Origin: Desulforamulus hydrothermalis Lam5 = DSM 18033
GTDB lineage: Bacteria > Bacillota > Desulfotomaculia > Desulfotomaculales > Desulfotomaculaceae
DNA length: 64,000 nucleotides
Reading direction: 5' to 3'
Assembly: GCF_000315365.1 (NCBI RefSeq)
Contig: NZ_CAOS01000001.1
Span: forward strand, 125,456 to 189,455
Position numbers and translations under genes: made by a program. Shown in pieces: positions 9,031 through 18,033 of the stretch. The notes under the pieces were generated by a model. That model did no database searches. It saw nothing but the letters and a program-made list of their open reading frames with translations, and was not told the DNA's origin. Each line of letters begins with the position of its first letter. The stretch's first letter is position 1.

Positions 9031-9060
9031 TGGGGATAAAACAGTGGATAATGTGGATAA
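9031..9060 (+). promoter_or_regulatory. Cluster of three DnaA-box-like 9-mers
   Basis: TGTGGATAA at 9052-9060 is a perfect reverse DnaA box (TTATCCACA). AGTGGATAA at 9043-9051 and TGGGGATAA at 9031-9039 each differ at one position, all in the same orientation. The spacing is 3 and 0 bp. No dnaA or origin genes are in the window, so this may be a secondary DnaA-binding locus or a DnaA-regulated site. Confidence 0.5.
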
Positions 9061-9299
9061 TTATGGAAGATGATTACAGCAATCCGCAATACTTGCAAAT
9101 TTGGCGAACCGGCAGGGGTTTCTGCGTAAAACAGCCGGGAAGTCAGCTATATAATTAGCGGTCAAAAACCGGCTTAGTTTTTAAATTTTTCTGTCAGATA
9201 AAAAGGATTACCGATAATTTTGCAGAATTAAGCATTAAAATTAAAACTCCGAGTCCAATAACCTGTAGACACTGTTATAAATTCTTGTAACATTGTTAT

Positions 9300-9420
9300 G
9301 GTTTTTGGACCGACAGGGTATGTTGGGAAACCGGCATGCCTCCCGTTGCGGAAAGGAGATGATAGACGACAGGTAATGCCGAGCTTTGTTTCCTTTTCCG
9401 GGGATAAAGCCCGGTTTTTT
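9300..9420 (+). promoter_or_regulatory. Moco/Tuco-type riboswitch with terminator platform
   Basis: The leader of the tungstate-binding-protein gene contains GCCTCCCGTTGCGGAAAGG followed by AGATGA and later AATGCCGAGC, matching my recollection of the molybdenum-cofactor RNA motif. CGGCAT near 9332 pairs with ATGCCG near 9376, closing a stem-loop whose CCTCC pairs with GGAG. An intrinsic terminator follows at 9398-9420 (CCGGG/CCCGG then TTTTTT), which implies ligand-induced transcription termination. The gene it controls handles tungstate, so the tungsten-cofactor variant is plausible. Confidence 0.82.
9398..9420 (+). terminator. Terminator of the Moco/Tuco-type riboswitch
   Basis: CCGGG at 9398-9402 pairs with CCCGG at 9410-9414, followed by six T residues. 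It lies 118 bp before the TupA-like start codon and is the presumed expression platform. Confidence 0.8.
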
Positions 9421-9538
9421 AATTGCCTTACCAAAGCCTGCAATACTGCTGTTGTTTCATGCCCATGGTCTGCGTTTTGTCTTAACAGGTTGATTAAGTA
9501 ATTTAGTTCAAATTGCTCTGTTTTAAAGGAGAGATTGC

Positions 9539-10426
9539 ATGATGCGTAAAATAAGTACTATTGCTGTAATTTTTGCACTGCTTGCTGCATTTATGGTTGG
9601 ATGTCAGGGTAAAAGCGAGCCCAAGGAGAACAGTAATGAGGCAGCCAAGCCGGAAACGCCGGATGTAATTTTAGCAACTACCACCAGCACCCAGGACAGC
9701 GGACTCCTTGATATTCTCATCCCGGATTTTGAAAAACAAACCGGCTACCGGGTTAAGGCTGTTGCGGTAGGAACCGGACAAGCCTTGAAAATGGGGGAAA
9801 AGGGAGAAGCCGACGTGCTGTTAACCCATGCTCCCAAGTCTGAAAAACCTTTGGTAGATGCCGGAGCGGTTATTAATTACCGGTTAGTGATGCACAATGA
9901 TTTTATTATTGTCGGGCCGGAGAATGACCCGGCCGGTGTAAAACAAGCCAGGAGCAGTAAGGAAGCTTTTCAAAAAATAGCAGCAAAGGGTGCGATTTTC
10001 GTTTCAAGAGGGGATGATTCAGGCACACATAAAAAAGAGCTCGCTCTCTGGGAGGCGGCCAAAATTGATCCGCAAGGACAGAAATGGTATCAGGAATCCG
10101 GCAGCGGCATGGGTCAAACATTGAACATCGCCAATGAAAAATTAGGTTATACCTTAACCGACAGGGCCACTTATCTTGCCCAGAAGAAAAATCTTAAACT
10201 TGTTATTGTTTCCCAGGGTGACAAAGATTTGCTTAATATTTACCATGTCATGCAAGTAAACCCCAATAAATTTTCCAAAGTTAACGCTGCCGGGGCTAAA
10301 GCGTTTGTGGAGTATATGATAAATCCTGATACTCAAAAAATAATCGGGGAGTTTGGTCGGGAGAAATACGGCGAATCTCTCTTTTCTCCGGACGCAGGAA
10401 AAGAAGCAAGTGAACCGGGTAAATAA
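9539..10426 (+). CDS. tupA: Tungstate ABC transporter substrate-binding lipoprotein, TupA-like
   Basis: Extracytoplasmic tungstate-binding protein (295 aa). A signal peptide with a lipobox ends in MVGCQG. The mature part starts ILATTTSTQDSGLLDILIPDFE and contains VGTGQALKMGEKGEADVLLTHAP and SRGDDSGTHKKELALW, all typical of TupA. The ATG follows AAAGGAGAG. The riboswitch upstream fits a role in Mo/W cofactor supply. The permease and ATPase genes usually found next to tupA are absent here; tRNA-Sec on the other strand comes next. Confidence 0.88.
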   Translation: MMRKISTIAVIFALLAAFMVGCQGKSEPKENSNEAAKPETPDVILATTTSTQDSGLLDILIPDFEKQTGYRVKAVAVGTGQALKMGEKGEADVLLTHAPKSEKPLVDAGAVINYRLVMHNDFIIVGPENDPAGVKQARSSKEAFQKIAAKGAIFVSRGDDSGTHKKELALWEAAKIDPQGQKWYQESGSGMGQTLNIANEKLGYTLTDRATYLAQKKNLKLVIVSQGDKDLLNIYHVMQVNPNKFSKVNAAGAKAFVEYMINPDTQKIIGEFGREKYGESLFSPDAGKEASEPGK

Positions 10427-10509
10427 GTATAACGTGAGCCGGCCCGATTTCTCCTTGCAAATGCAGGGGGTTACCAAGTGGCCGGCCGGGAATCAGCAAA
10501 CCACCAAAT

Positions 10510-10543
10510 TTTGAAGGCTTCCGATTGCTCGGAAGCCTTCAAA
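10510..10543 (-). terminator. Strong stem-loop behind tRNA-Sec
   Basis: A perfect 13-bp stem (TTTGAAGGCTTCC / GGAAGCCTTCAAA) lies just beyond the 3' end of selC and also downstream of tupA. On the minus strand it is followed by AATTT. It probably ends both transcripts. Confidence 0.65.
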
Positions 10544-10547
10544 TTAC

Positions 10548-10645
10548 TGGCGGGAGTGTGTGGGAATCGAACCCACCATGGACAGGAGCGCTGCCCAACG
10601 ACTGGTTTTGAAGACCAGGAGCACCACCAGGCACCATCCACTCCC
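10548..10645 (-). tRNA. selC: tRNA-Sec(TCA)
   Basis: Selenocysteine tRNA, about 95 nt plus an encoded CCA (10548-10550). The acceptor GGGAGTG pairs with CACTCCC. The anticodon arm CTGGT-CTTCAAA-ACCAG carries the anticodon TCA, which reads UGA. A long variable arm (GTTGGGCAGCGCTCCTGTCCA region) and T-arm GTGGGTTCGATTCCCAC follow. Its presence implies selenoprotein synthesis; selA, selB and selD are not in the window. Confidence 0.96.
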
Positions 10646-10678
10646 AAGGTATATCTAAAAGTTATTAATTTCCGTCTT

Positions 10679-10707
10679 ATTATAACATAGTAAAGGTTCG
10701 CAGACAA
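10679..10707 (-). promoter_or_regulatory. Promoter of tRNA-Sec
   Basis: On the minus strand TTGTCT (10702-10707) and TATAAT (10679-10684) are 17 bp apart, ending 33 bp before the tRNA 5' end. Confidence 0.75.
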
Positions 10708-10803
10708 TAAATTGTCGCCGGCAAATATGTTACTTGCGGTTTTGTTTGCCCGCCTCGGCTATGCCGGTCAACCTGCTTGTTTTTTATGTTAGCCGTTAGC
10801 TTG

Positions 10804-11103
10804 CTATTCCCGCTTAAAGGGAATGATTTTTCCTTTTTCAGATGTTTGATCCGGTTTTGGATGATCAGCCTGCGTCTCAGCGGAGCAACCTCCACAGCCG
10901 GGGCACCCACCGTTAAGATTGACCAGGCCGAATTGAAAAGCTGTTTTGAGAACTTCGTGTCCCAGCTTATCCAGTTTCGGATTATAATAAGGAAGAGTTT
11001 GGCTGTCATCGATATGCTGCAAAACTTGCAGAAGAAAACTGCGCATGGTTTCAGTATCAAGCAGATCCACGAGATCCCGGCGGGGAATAAATCTTTTTGT
11101 CAT
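10804..11103 (-). CDS. Uncharacterised protein with CPGCGGC motif
   Basis: Not recognised. A 99-aa cytoplasmic protein, mostly helical, with a late cysteine motif GGCPGCGGC (about residues 64-72) that could bind a metal or Fe-S cluster. The ATG at 11103 follows AGGAGAGATCACG, which supports translation. It lies upstream of selC on the same strand and diverges from the heme operon. Confidence 0.65.
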   Translation of the reverse strand: MTKRFIPRRDLVDLLDTETMRSFLLQVLQHIDDSQTLPYYNPKLDKLGHEVLKTAFQFGLVNLNGGCPGCGGCSAETQADHPKPDQTSEKGKIIPFKRE

Positions 11104-11299
11104 CGTGATCTCTCCTAAAAAATATTTATATTGGTAATTTCACCGCCCAGAGGGATTTTCCTGCAGGATCAAGATTTGCCGGTATAACAAAAATATGCCG
11201 GCTGAAGGTTAAGCTAAAAATAGAGGAATTTTTTAACTATTGGCGAATAAGTACCTGTTATGGTGGAAAGATACTCTCAAGTAGGTGACGGTTTGCAAT

Positions 11300-12262
11300 A
11301 TGCTGGATTTTTTCAGACAGGTTAGGGAAGACCTGGAATTAGTTGAACAGGAAATTAAAGCGGTTGTTCAATCCCGTGATCCACTGCTAACTCAAACATC
11401 CATGCACTTATTGAATGCCGGAGGAAAACGTTTACGTCCGGCTTTTGCGCTTTTGGCAGGTAAGTTATACAACTACAGCTTGGAAAAACTTTTGCCCCTG
11501 GCCGTGGCTTTAGAACTGATTCATATGGCATCATTGGTACATGACGATGTGGTGGATAATTCGCAGACCAGAAGGGGTACTCCCACAGTAAAAGCCAATT
11601 GGGGCAATGCCATATCCATGCACACAGGAGATTATCTGTTTGCCAAATCTCTGGTGCTTATTTCACAATATGAGAACCCGGTAATTGCCAAGGTGTTGGC
11701 AGAAACCAGTGTAAAAATGTGTGAAGGAGAAATTCACCAAATTTCTACCGCCTTCAAGGCGGATCAAAGTTGGCGCGACTATTTTTACCGCATAGAACGT
11801 AAAACGGCTTTGTTAATTGCGGCCAGTTGCCAGCTGGGAGCTGTGGCCGCCGGAGCACCGGTCCAGGACCGGCAGCGTTTAAGAAGGTTTGGCCACCAGT
11901 TAGGCATGGCTTTTCAGATTACTGATGATGTTTTGGATATGGTAGCTGACCAGTCTTTGCTGGGGAAACCCCTGGGGGGCGACCTGCGCCAGGGCATATT
12001 AACCATGCCGGTGCTTTATTCGCTGGAGAAAAGCCCGCAGCGCCGGCGCCTGCGGGAGCTGGTGGAGATACCAAACAAAACTGATGACCAGGTAAAAGAA
12101 GCTATAGATATTATTAAGGAAGCCGGGGGTATCGAATTTTCTTTTGAAGTAGCCCGCCGGTATATTGACAAAGCCAAAAACAATTTGGCATTACTGCCGG
12201 ACCGGCCGGTTAAACAGGCCTTTTATGAGATTGCAGACTTTATTGGCATTAGGAGGTTCTAA
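11300..12262 (+). CDS. Polyprenyl diphosphate synthase (HepT/IspB type)
   Basis: Long-chain trans-prenyl transferase (320 aa) that makes the menaquinone side chain by adding isopentenyl diphosphate units. The two aspartate-rich motifs are DDVVD (in HMASLVHDDVVDNSQTRRG) and DDVLD (in FQITDDVLDMV). The start is set at ATG 11300 because AGGTGA lies upstream; an in-frame GTG at 11285 is the alternative. It leads the heme operon, with 12-18 bp to the next gene, so quinone and heme supply may be co-ordinated. Product length (hepta or octa) cannot be read from sequence. Confidence 0.88.
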   Translation: MLDFFRQVREDLELVEQEIKAVVQSRDPLLTQTSMHLLNAGGKRLRPAFALLAGKLYNYSLEKLLPLAVALELIHMASLVHDDVVDNSQTRRGTPTVKANWGNAISMHTGDYLFAKSLVLISQYENPVIAKVLAETSVKMCEGEIHQISTAFKADQSWRDYFYRIERKTALLIAASCQLGAVAAGAPVQDRQRLRRFGHQLGMAFQITDDVLDMVADQSLLGKPLGGDLRQGILTMPVLYSLEKSPQRRRLRELVEIPNKTDDQVKEAIDIIKEAGGIEFSFEVARRYIDKAKNNLALLPDRPVKQAFYEIADFIGIRRF

Positions 12263-12274
12263 AAACAGCGATAC

Positions 12275-12916
12275 ATGGAAATGCTTTACCCTATTTTTGT
12301 TAAATTAGCCGGTCGGCTTTGTCTGGTGGTGGGCGGCGGCCAAGTGGCGGAACGGAAGGTCGGTTCGCTGCTGGAGTGCGGGGCCAGGGTAATAGTGGTG
12401 AGTCCGGAGGTTACCCCGGCCATTAAAGAATGGGCAGATCAGGGCAAATTGGAACTGCGCCGGCGAGCCTACCATACTTCTGACCTGGCAGGTGTTTTTC
12501 TGGTGTTTGCTGCCACCAACCGGTCAGAAATTAACCGGCAGGTGACTGAAGACTGTTTAGCCCGCAATCTGGCTGTCAATGTTGCGGATGATCCCGATGC
12601 TTGCAATTTTTATGTACCTTCAGTTATCCGGCGGGGCAAACTGGCCATAGCGGTTTCCACAGGCGGTGCCAGCCCGGCTTTGGCTGCCCGGATTAGGCGT
12701 CTGCTGGAACGGCAGTTTGGTCCCGAGTACCAGGAATTTATGGAAATACTGGCTGATGTGCGCAGTCAGGTGCTGCAGGATGTAACAGATATTGAGCAAA
12801 GAAGAAAGATCTTCAGTCACCTGGTGGAATCAGATATAATTGAGCTTTTAAGAAACAAGGAGTACGACCAGGTAAAGGAGCGCATTAAAAATGCTTATTG
12901 CGGTTATCGGCGTTAA
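12275..12916 (+). CDS. Precorrin-2 dehydrogenase (siroheme synthase N-terminal type)
   Basis: Oxidises precorrin-2 to sirohydrochlorin with NAD; homologues of the Met8p type can also insert iron (213 aa). The Rossmann motif is [14 protein letters not shown] near residue 22. [38 protein letters not shown] is the family signature block. It feeds sirohydrochlorin to the siroheme-dependent heme route encoded downstream. The C-terminal half suggests a bifunctional or SirC-like enzyme; ferrochelatase activity is not proven. It overlaps hemA by 26 bp. Confidence 0.88.
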   Translation: MEMLYPIFVKLAGRLCLVVGGGQVAERKVGSLLECGARVIVVSPEVTPAIKEWADQGKLELRRRAYHTSDLAGVFLVFAATNRSEINRQVTEDCLARNLAVNVADDPDACNFYVPSVIRRGKLAIAVSTGGASPALAARIRRLLERQFGPEYQEFMEILADVRSQVLQDVTDIEQRRKIFSHLVESDIIELLRNKEYDQVKERIKNAYCGYRR

Positions 12917-14258
12917 CCACCGCACAGCACCGCTGGAAGTGCGGGAGAAACTGGCTTTTCCGGAATGGGGAATTAAGGATTGGCTGTGCAAACTGTTATC
13001 CTACCCTGGTATAGAGGGATGTGCTATCGTTTCTACCTGCAATCGAACCGAGATTTATATTGCCCCGCTGGAGCTGGATACGGGTATGAGCTCCGTATGG
13101 TCATTCTTATCCGAAAAGTCTGGCCTGGATATATCTGAGATTAAAAACTACACTTTTTGTCATACTTTATATGATGCTATCCGTCACCTGTTCCGGGTAG
13201 TATCCGGCTTGGATTCCATGATCTTGGGGGAAACCCAAATTTTGGGCCAGGTAAAAAAGGCTTACGAGCTGGCTTTGGCGGCCCAAAGCACTAATGTGGT
13301 GCTTAATACTTTATTCCAACAGGCCATTACCACCGGCAAGCGAGTGAGGACAGAAACCGGTATTGACCAAAATCCGGTTTCCATCCCCTACGCAGCGGTA
13401 GAACTGGCTAAGCAAAGTTTGGGCTCGCTGCAGGGTCGTTCCGTGTTGGTGGTGGGGGCCGGCGAAATGAGCGAACTGACAGTTGTTCATTTAGTTGCCA
13501 ACGGAGTCACCAGTGTGATTGTTTCTAATCGTTCATACGACCGGGCGGTGCAGCTGGCAGAAAAGTTTAACGGGTCGGCGGTTAAATTTGACCGGCTTTT
13601 TGAATATATGAATAAAGCAGATATTGTCATTTCCAGTACGGCAGCCCAACACTACGTGATAAAATATGCCGATATGAAGCAGGTTACGGAGCGCCGGGCC
13701 GGCAAAACCATTACGATGATAGATATTGCCGTCCCCCGGGATATTGATCCGGCAGTGCGTCAATTGCCGGGAGTTAATTTATATGATGTAGACCATTTGC
13801 AAAACGTGGTGGATGCTAATTTAGCCGAGCGAAGGCAGGCGGCCGTACAGGCAGAAGGAATTATTGAAGAAGAATTAAACGAATTTATGTGCTGGCTTTC
13901 TACCCGCTATGTTGTGCCGACCATCAGTGCTTTGAAAAAGCTGGGGGAAGAAATCAAGCAGCGAGAGTTGCAGCGAGCCTTTAACCGTTTGGGTGACTTA
14001 ACAGAGCGGGAAAGAAAAGTTATTGGTTCCCTGGCAAATTCAATTGTCAATCAATTACTCCACCACCCGGTTATTAAATTAAAGCAAGCTGCTCTCACAC
14101 CGGAAGGACATTTATATATCGAGATTGCCCAAAACATATTCAATTTAAATGTAGAAGGGAAGCCTTTGCAAAGAAAGAAAAAGGTAGCAGCCTGTTCCGC
14201 CACCGGTTGGGACAAGGGAATTACTGCAGTGGCGGCAGACAGCAGGCCGAGCGAATAA
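12891..14258 (+). CDS. hemA: Glutamyl-tRNA reductase
   Basis: First committed enzyme of C5 tetrapyrrole synthesis: reduces glutamyl-tRNA to glutamate-1-semialdehyde with NADPH (455 aa). The catalytic cysteine lies in [11 protein letters not shown] (about residue 50). [20 protein letters not shown] and the NADP domain with [15 protein letters not shown] follow. The C-terminal dimerisation domain is complete. The ATG follows AAAGGAG inside the end of the preceding gene. Partner enzyme HemL is encoded at the end of the same operon. Confidence 0.96.
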   Translation: MLIAVIGVNHRTAPLEVREKLAFPEWGIKDWLCKLLSYPGIEGCAIVSTCNRTEIYIAPLELDTGMSSVWSFLSEKSGLDISEIKNYTFCHTLYDAIRHLFRVVSGLDSMILGETQILGQVKKAYELALAAQSTNVVLNTLFQQAITTGKRVRTETGIDQNPVSIPYAAVELAKQSLGSLQGRSVLVVGAGEMSELTVVHLVANGVTSVIVSNRSYDRAVQLAEKFNGSAVKFDRLFEYMNKADIVISSTAAQHYVIKYADMKQVTERRAGKTITMIDIAVPRDIDPAVRQLPGVNLYDVDHLQNVVDANLAERRQAAVQAEGIIEEELNEFMCWLSTRYVVPTISALKKLGEEIKQRELQRAFNRLGDLTERERKVIGSLANSIVNQLLHHPVIKLKQAALTPEGHLYIEIAQNIFNLNVEGKPLQRKKKVAACSATGWDKGITAVAADSRPSE

Positions 14259-14274
14259 AAATGGGGAGGCTACC

Positions 14275-15204
14275 ATGAAACGTAAAATTACCGTAGGGAG
14301 CAGGGACAGTGCTCTGGCTTTGTGGCAGACCCGTTGGGTGGTTGAACAACTGCAACAGCAGAACCCTGATGTAACCTTTGAGATTGTTACCATGAAGACC
14401 AAAGGGGACAAAATGCTGGATGTGGCCCTGGCCAAAATTGGGGACAAAGGCCTTTTTACCAAGGAATTGGAAGTGGCCATGCAGTGCGGGGAAATTGATT
14501 TTGCTGTGCACAGCTTAAAGGATTTGCCCACTGTTTTACCCGCCGGCCTTACCATTGGGGCGGTTTGTCAGCGAGATAACCCGGGAGATGCACTGGTTTC
14601 CCGGGATGGCCGCAAGCTGGCTGAACTTCCCAGAGGGGCTCGCATCGGCACTTCATCGTTGCGCCGGTGTGCCCAGTTATTAAACTGCCGGCCCGATTTT
14701 CAACCGGTATCTTTGCGGGGCAATCTTAATACCCGTATGAAGAAGCTGGCAGCCGAAGGATTGGATGCCATTATCCTGGCGGCCGCCGGCCTTATCAGGC
14801 TGGGCTGGCAGGACATGATTGCGGAAATTATTTCTTTTGATATATGCTTGCCTGCTGTGGGACAGGGCGCCATTGCTGTAGAATGCCGGTCGGAGGATGA
14901 CTATATACTGAAGCTTTTGCAGGGTGTGGAGCATCCTGCTACCCGGGCCGCCACCAATGCAGAAAGAGCTTTGCTGCGGCACCTGGAAGGGGGCTGTCAG
15001 ATTCCCATTGGCGCCTATGGGGAAGTTGTTAGCGGCAAACTAAATTTAACCGCAGTTGTGGCTACGCTGGATGGCAGTCAGGTAATTCGGGCCGGGGGCG
15101 AAGCATTGCCGGACCAGGCAAATCAGTTGGGTATTGAAGTGGCAGAAAAATTGTTGGCGATGGGCGGTAAAAAAATATTGCAACAAGTCAGGGCAGGGGA
15201 ATGA
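14275..15204 (+). CDS. hemC: Hydroxymethylbilane synthase (porphobilinogen deaminase)
   Basis: Polymerises four porphobilinogens into hydroxymethylbilane (309 aa). Begins KITVGSRDSALALWQTRWV. The substrate-binding segments KDLPTVLP and GTSSLRR are present. The dipyrromethane cofactor cysteine is in LEGGCQIPIGAY (about residue 241). It overlaps the next gene by an ATGA-type junction. Confidence 0.96.
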   Translation: MKRKITVGSRDSALALWQTRWVVEQLQQQNPDVTFEIVTMKTKGDKMLDVALAKIGDKGLFTKELEVAMQCGEIDFAVHSLKDLPTVLPAGLTIGAVCQRDNPGDALVSRDGRKLAELPRGARIGTSSLRRCAQLLNCRPDFQPVSLRGNLNTRMKKLAAEGLDAIILAAAGLIRLGWQDMIAEIISFDICLPAVGQGAIAVECRSEDDYILKLLQGVEHPATRAATNAERALLRHLEGGCQIPIGAYGEVVSGKLNLTAVVATLDGSQVIRAGGEALPDQANQLGIEVAEKLLAMGGKKILQQVRAGE

Positions 15205-16742
15205 TGAATATGAACAAAGGTTATGTTTATCTGGTGGGAGCCGGCCCCGGCGATCCCGGTTTAATTACTGTAAAAGGTTTAAATTGTATTCGGCAAGCAG
15301 ACGTGCTGGTTTATGACCGCCTGGCAGGTCAGCGGCTGCTGGCCTATGCACGTCCGGATGCGGAGCTCATATATGTTGGCAAATCGCCGGAAAGGCATGC
15401 AATGCGGCAGGAAGAGATTAACCGGCTGCTGGTGGATAAAGCCAAAGAGGGTAAGCTGGTAACCCGCTTAAAGGGTGGTGATCCCTTTGTTTTCGGACGG
15501 GGTGGCGAAGAGGCGGAACTTCTGGTGGAAAACGGCATTCCCTTTGAAGTGGTACCCGGCATTACTTCTGCCGTTGCCGTACCGGCCTATGCCGGTATTC
15601 CGGTTACCCACCGGGGTTACACCTCCACACTGGCCATTATCACCGGCAACGAAGATCCCCATAAAGAAGATTCCGGCATAGCCTGGGATAAAATTGCCAC
15701 CGGCGCCGGTACACTGGTTTTTTTAATGGGTATGGGAAACCTGCCGGGTATCTGCCAAAAACTGATCGAGTTTGGCCGCTCACCGGCTACGCCGGTGGCG
15801 TTAATTCGCTGGGGTACCCGACCGGAGCAGAGAACCGTTACCGGTACTCTGGAAAACATTTACCACAAGGCAATGGCAGCCAACTTTAAAAATCCTGCCG
15901 TGATTGTGGTGGGAGAGGTGGTGCAGCTGCGGGAAAAACTATCTTGGTTTGAGAACCGGCCTTTGTTTGGGAAACGGATTATTGTCACCCGTTCCCGGGA
16001 ACAAGCCAGTGCCCTGTCTGCTGCCATCGAAGCGCTGGGGGGGGAAGCTTGGGAGTTTCCCACCATCCAAATTGAGCCACCGGACGATTTTACCGTGCTG
16101 GATAATGCCATTACAGATGTTCGCTCTTATCGCTGGGTGATTTTTACCAGTGTTAACGGTGTTAAAATGTTCTTTGACCGTATGCGGGTCAATAAAAAAG
16201 ACATCCGGGATTTAAGCGATGTTCGGCTGTGTGCCATTGGGCCGCGCACCAGGGAAGAATTAGAAAAACGCGGTTTATTAGTAGATTTTGTGCCGGGCGA
16301 ATACCGGGCGGAAGAAATAGTCGAGGGCTTAAAAAGCAAGATACTGCCCGGTGACCGGGTGCTGCTGCCCCGGGCGGACATTGCCCGTCAACTGCTGCCC
16401 CGGGCGCTGGCCGAGTTGGGAGCGGTGGTCCACGAAGTGACAGCATACCGTACAGTTTTGGGCAGCGGTGATGCTGCTGCCATTCGCCAGGCCCTGGCAG
16501 CCGGAGAAGTTAATGTAGTAACTTTTACCAGCTCGTCTACAGTTAAAAATTTTGTTAAACTAATAGGAGAAGAAGGTTTGCCGCAGTTGATGGAAAAAGT
16601 TGTGGTGGCCAGTATCGGCCCCATTACTTCCCAGACGGCCAGGGAGTTGGGCATGTCGGTTGACATTGAAGCCGGTGAGTATACCATTAACGGGTTGGTG
16701 CAAGCCATCACAGATTATTTTGCCGGCCGGGAGAGTGCCTGA
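15201..16742 (+). CDS. cobA-hemD: Fused uroporphyrinogen-III C-methyltransferase / uroporphyrinogen-III synthase
   Basis: Bifunctional 513-aa enzyme. Residues 1-245 are the SUMT (CobA) domain, with VYLVGAGPGDPGLITVKG, the VYVGKSPERHAMRQEEIN block and VVPGITSAVAVPAYAGIPVTHR; it methylates uroporphyrinogen III to precorrin-2 using SAM. Residues 255-505 are the HemD domain, which closes hydroxymethylbilane to uroporphyrinogen III. The fusion sends product straight towards precorrin-2, as expected for siroheme-dependent heme synthesis. The start overlaps the hemC stop. Confidence 0.94.
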   Translation: MMNMNKGYVYLVGAGPGDPGLITVKGLNCIRQADVLVYDRLAGQRLLAYARPDAELIYVGKSPERHAMRQEEINRLLVDKAKEGKLVTRLKGGDPFVFGRGGEEAELLVENGIPFEVVPGITSAVAVPAYAGIPVTHRGYTSTLAIITGNEDPHKEDSGIAWDKIATGAGTLVFLMGMGNLPGICQKLIEFGRSPATPVALIRWGTRPEQRTVTGTLENIYHKAMAANFKNPAVIVVGEVVQLREKLSWFENRPLFGKRIIVTRSREQASALSAAIEALGGEAWEFPTIQIEPPDDFTVLDNAITDVRSYRWVIFTSVNGVKMFFDRMRVNKKDIRDLSDVRLCAIGPRTREELEKRGLLVDFVPGEYRAEEIVEGLKSKILPGDRVLLPRADIARQLLPRALAELGAVVHEVTAYRTVLGSGDAAAIRQALAAGEVNVVTFTSSSTVKNFVKLIGEEGLPQLMEKVVVASIGPITSQTARELGMSVDIEAGEYTINGLVQAITDYFAGRESA

Positions 16743-16834
16743 CACCTCCCGACCGGATTAAATTTATAATAGACAGCTGAAAATTGTTCTAACATTAAAC
16801 TAATGCCAAAATTGCGCAGAAAAGTGGGAGTATT

Positions 16835-18007
16835 ATGATAAGTATCAGCAAATTGCTTTGTGGTACAGAAAACTTTGGCGATCACCTGCGCTATGCTCAT
16901 GGCGCCAAGGGGCAAGTACACGGTGCAGTGGCGGGTCATGGTCCGGTGGTAGTTTGGAATGCCACTCGGACTTGCAACCTGCGCTGCCGCCATTGTTATT
17001 CTGAATCTGACCATAAAAAATATGACGAGCTATCCACCCGGGAGGCCAAGCAGTTTATTGATGATCTGGCGGCCTTTCGGGTGCCGGTGCTGCTGCTTTC
17101 CGGAGGCGAACCCCTGTTGCGGCCGGATTTCTTTGAACTGGCCAGGTATGCCAGGCAGAAGGGCATTCGCATTACCGTTTCTACCAATGGCACCCTGATC
17201 AGTCCCGAGGTGGCGCGGCAGCTTAAAGAGGTCGGGGTTGGCTATGTGGGCATAAGTTTAGACGGCATCGGGGAAATTAATGACCGCTTTCGGGGGCGGG
17301 CGGGCGCCTATGAAGCTGCTTTGCAGGGTATCCGCAACTGCCTGGCCGTAGGCCAGCGGGTGGGCCTGCGTTTTACGGTCAACCGTCATAATTACCGGGA
17401 ATTAAACAATATTTTTGATCTGGTAGAAAAAGAAAACATTCCCAGAGTATGTTTTTACCACTTAGTTTATACCGGTCGCGGCAGTGAAATGGTTAAGGAG
17501 GATCTAACTCATGGGGAGAGCAGAGCTGCCCTTGATTTAATTATTGAACGCACCCTTGACTTGCACCGCCGGGGTTTTAATAAAGAAATCTTAACGGTTG
17601 ATAACCATGCTGATGCCGTCTATATTTATCTTAAATTGCTTCAGGATGACCCTGAACGAGCCCGGCAAGTTTACCGTTTGTTATCCTGCAATGGCGGTAA
17701 CCGGACCGGTATTGCTATAGGCGAGGTGGACTGGGAGGGCAATGTTCATGCAGACCAGTTTTCCCGCAATCACTGTTTTGGCAATGTGCGGCAAAGAAAA
17801 TTCAGTGATATTTGGACGGACCTCAGCCATCCCATCCTGGCCGGTTTGAAGAACCGCAAGCCTTTATTAAAGGGGCGCTGTGCCAGGTGCAAATGGTTGG
17901 ATTTATGCAACGGTAATTTCCGGGCCCGGGCAGAGGCGGTTTACGGCGATTTTTGGGCCGAAGATCCGGCTTGTTACCTAACGGATGAAGAAATAAGTCA
18001 CGCTTAA
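16835..18007 (+). CDS. Radical SAM protein NirJ1 / AhbC type (heme pathway)
   Basis: Radical SAM enzyme (390 aa) of the siroheme-dependent heme route, expected to remove acetate side chains from 12,18-didecarboxysiroheme to give Fe-coproporphyrin. The cluster motif is CNLRCRHC (residues 48-55, CX3CX2C), then LLLSGGEPLLRPD. The C-terminal region has further cysteines (CNGGN..., CARCKWLDLC) for auxiliary Fe-S clusters. Start ATG 16835 follows AAGTGGGAG, 92 bp after hemD. Assignment to AhbC rather than AhbD follows order and similarity to the NirJ1 subfamily. Confidence 0.85.
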   Translation: MISISKLLCGTENFGDHLRYAHGAKGQVHGAVAGHGPVVVWNATRTCNLRCRHCYSESDHKKYDELSTREAKQFIDDLAAFRVPVLLLSGGEPLLRPDFFELARYARQKGIRITVSTNGTLISPEVARQLKEVGVGYVGISLDGIGEINDRFRGRAGAYEAALQGIRNCLAVGQRVGLRFTVNRHNYRELNNIFDLVEKENIPRVCFYHLVYTGRGSEMVKEDLTHGESRAALDLIIERTLDLHRRGFNKEILTVDNHADAVYIYLKLLQDDPERARQVYRLLSCNGGNRTGIAIGEVDWEGNVHADQFSRNHCFGNVRQRKFSDIWTDLSHPILAGLKNRKPLLKGRCARCKWLDLCNGNFRARAEAVYGDFWAEDPACYLTDEEISHA

Positions 18008-18033
18008 ATCAAGCTAACGGGGGTGTTTTTACC

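Noticed and set aside
10478-10707. ORFs on both strands around 10.5-10.7 kb
   Set aside because: They are the translation of tRNA-Sec and its flanks.
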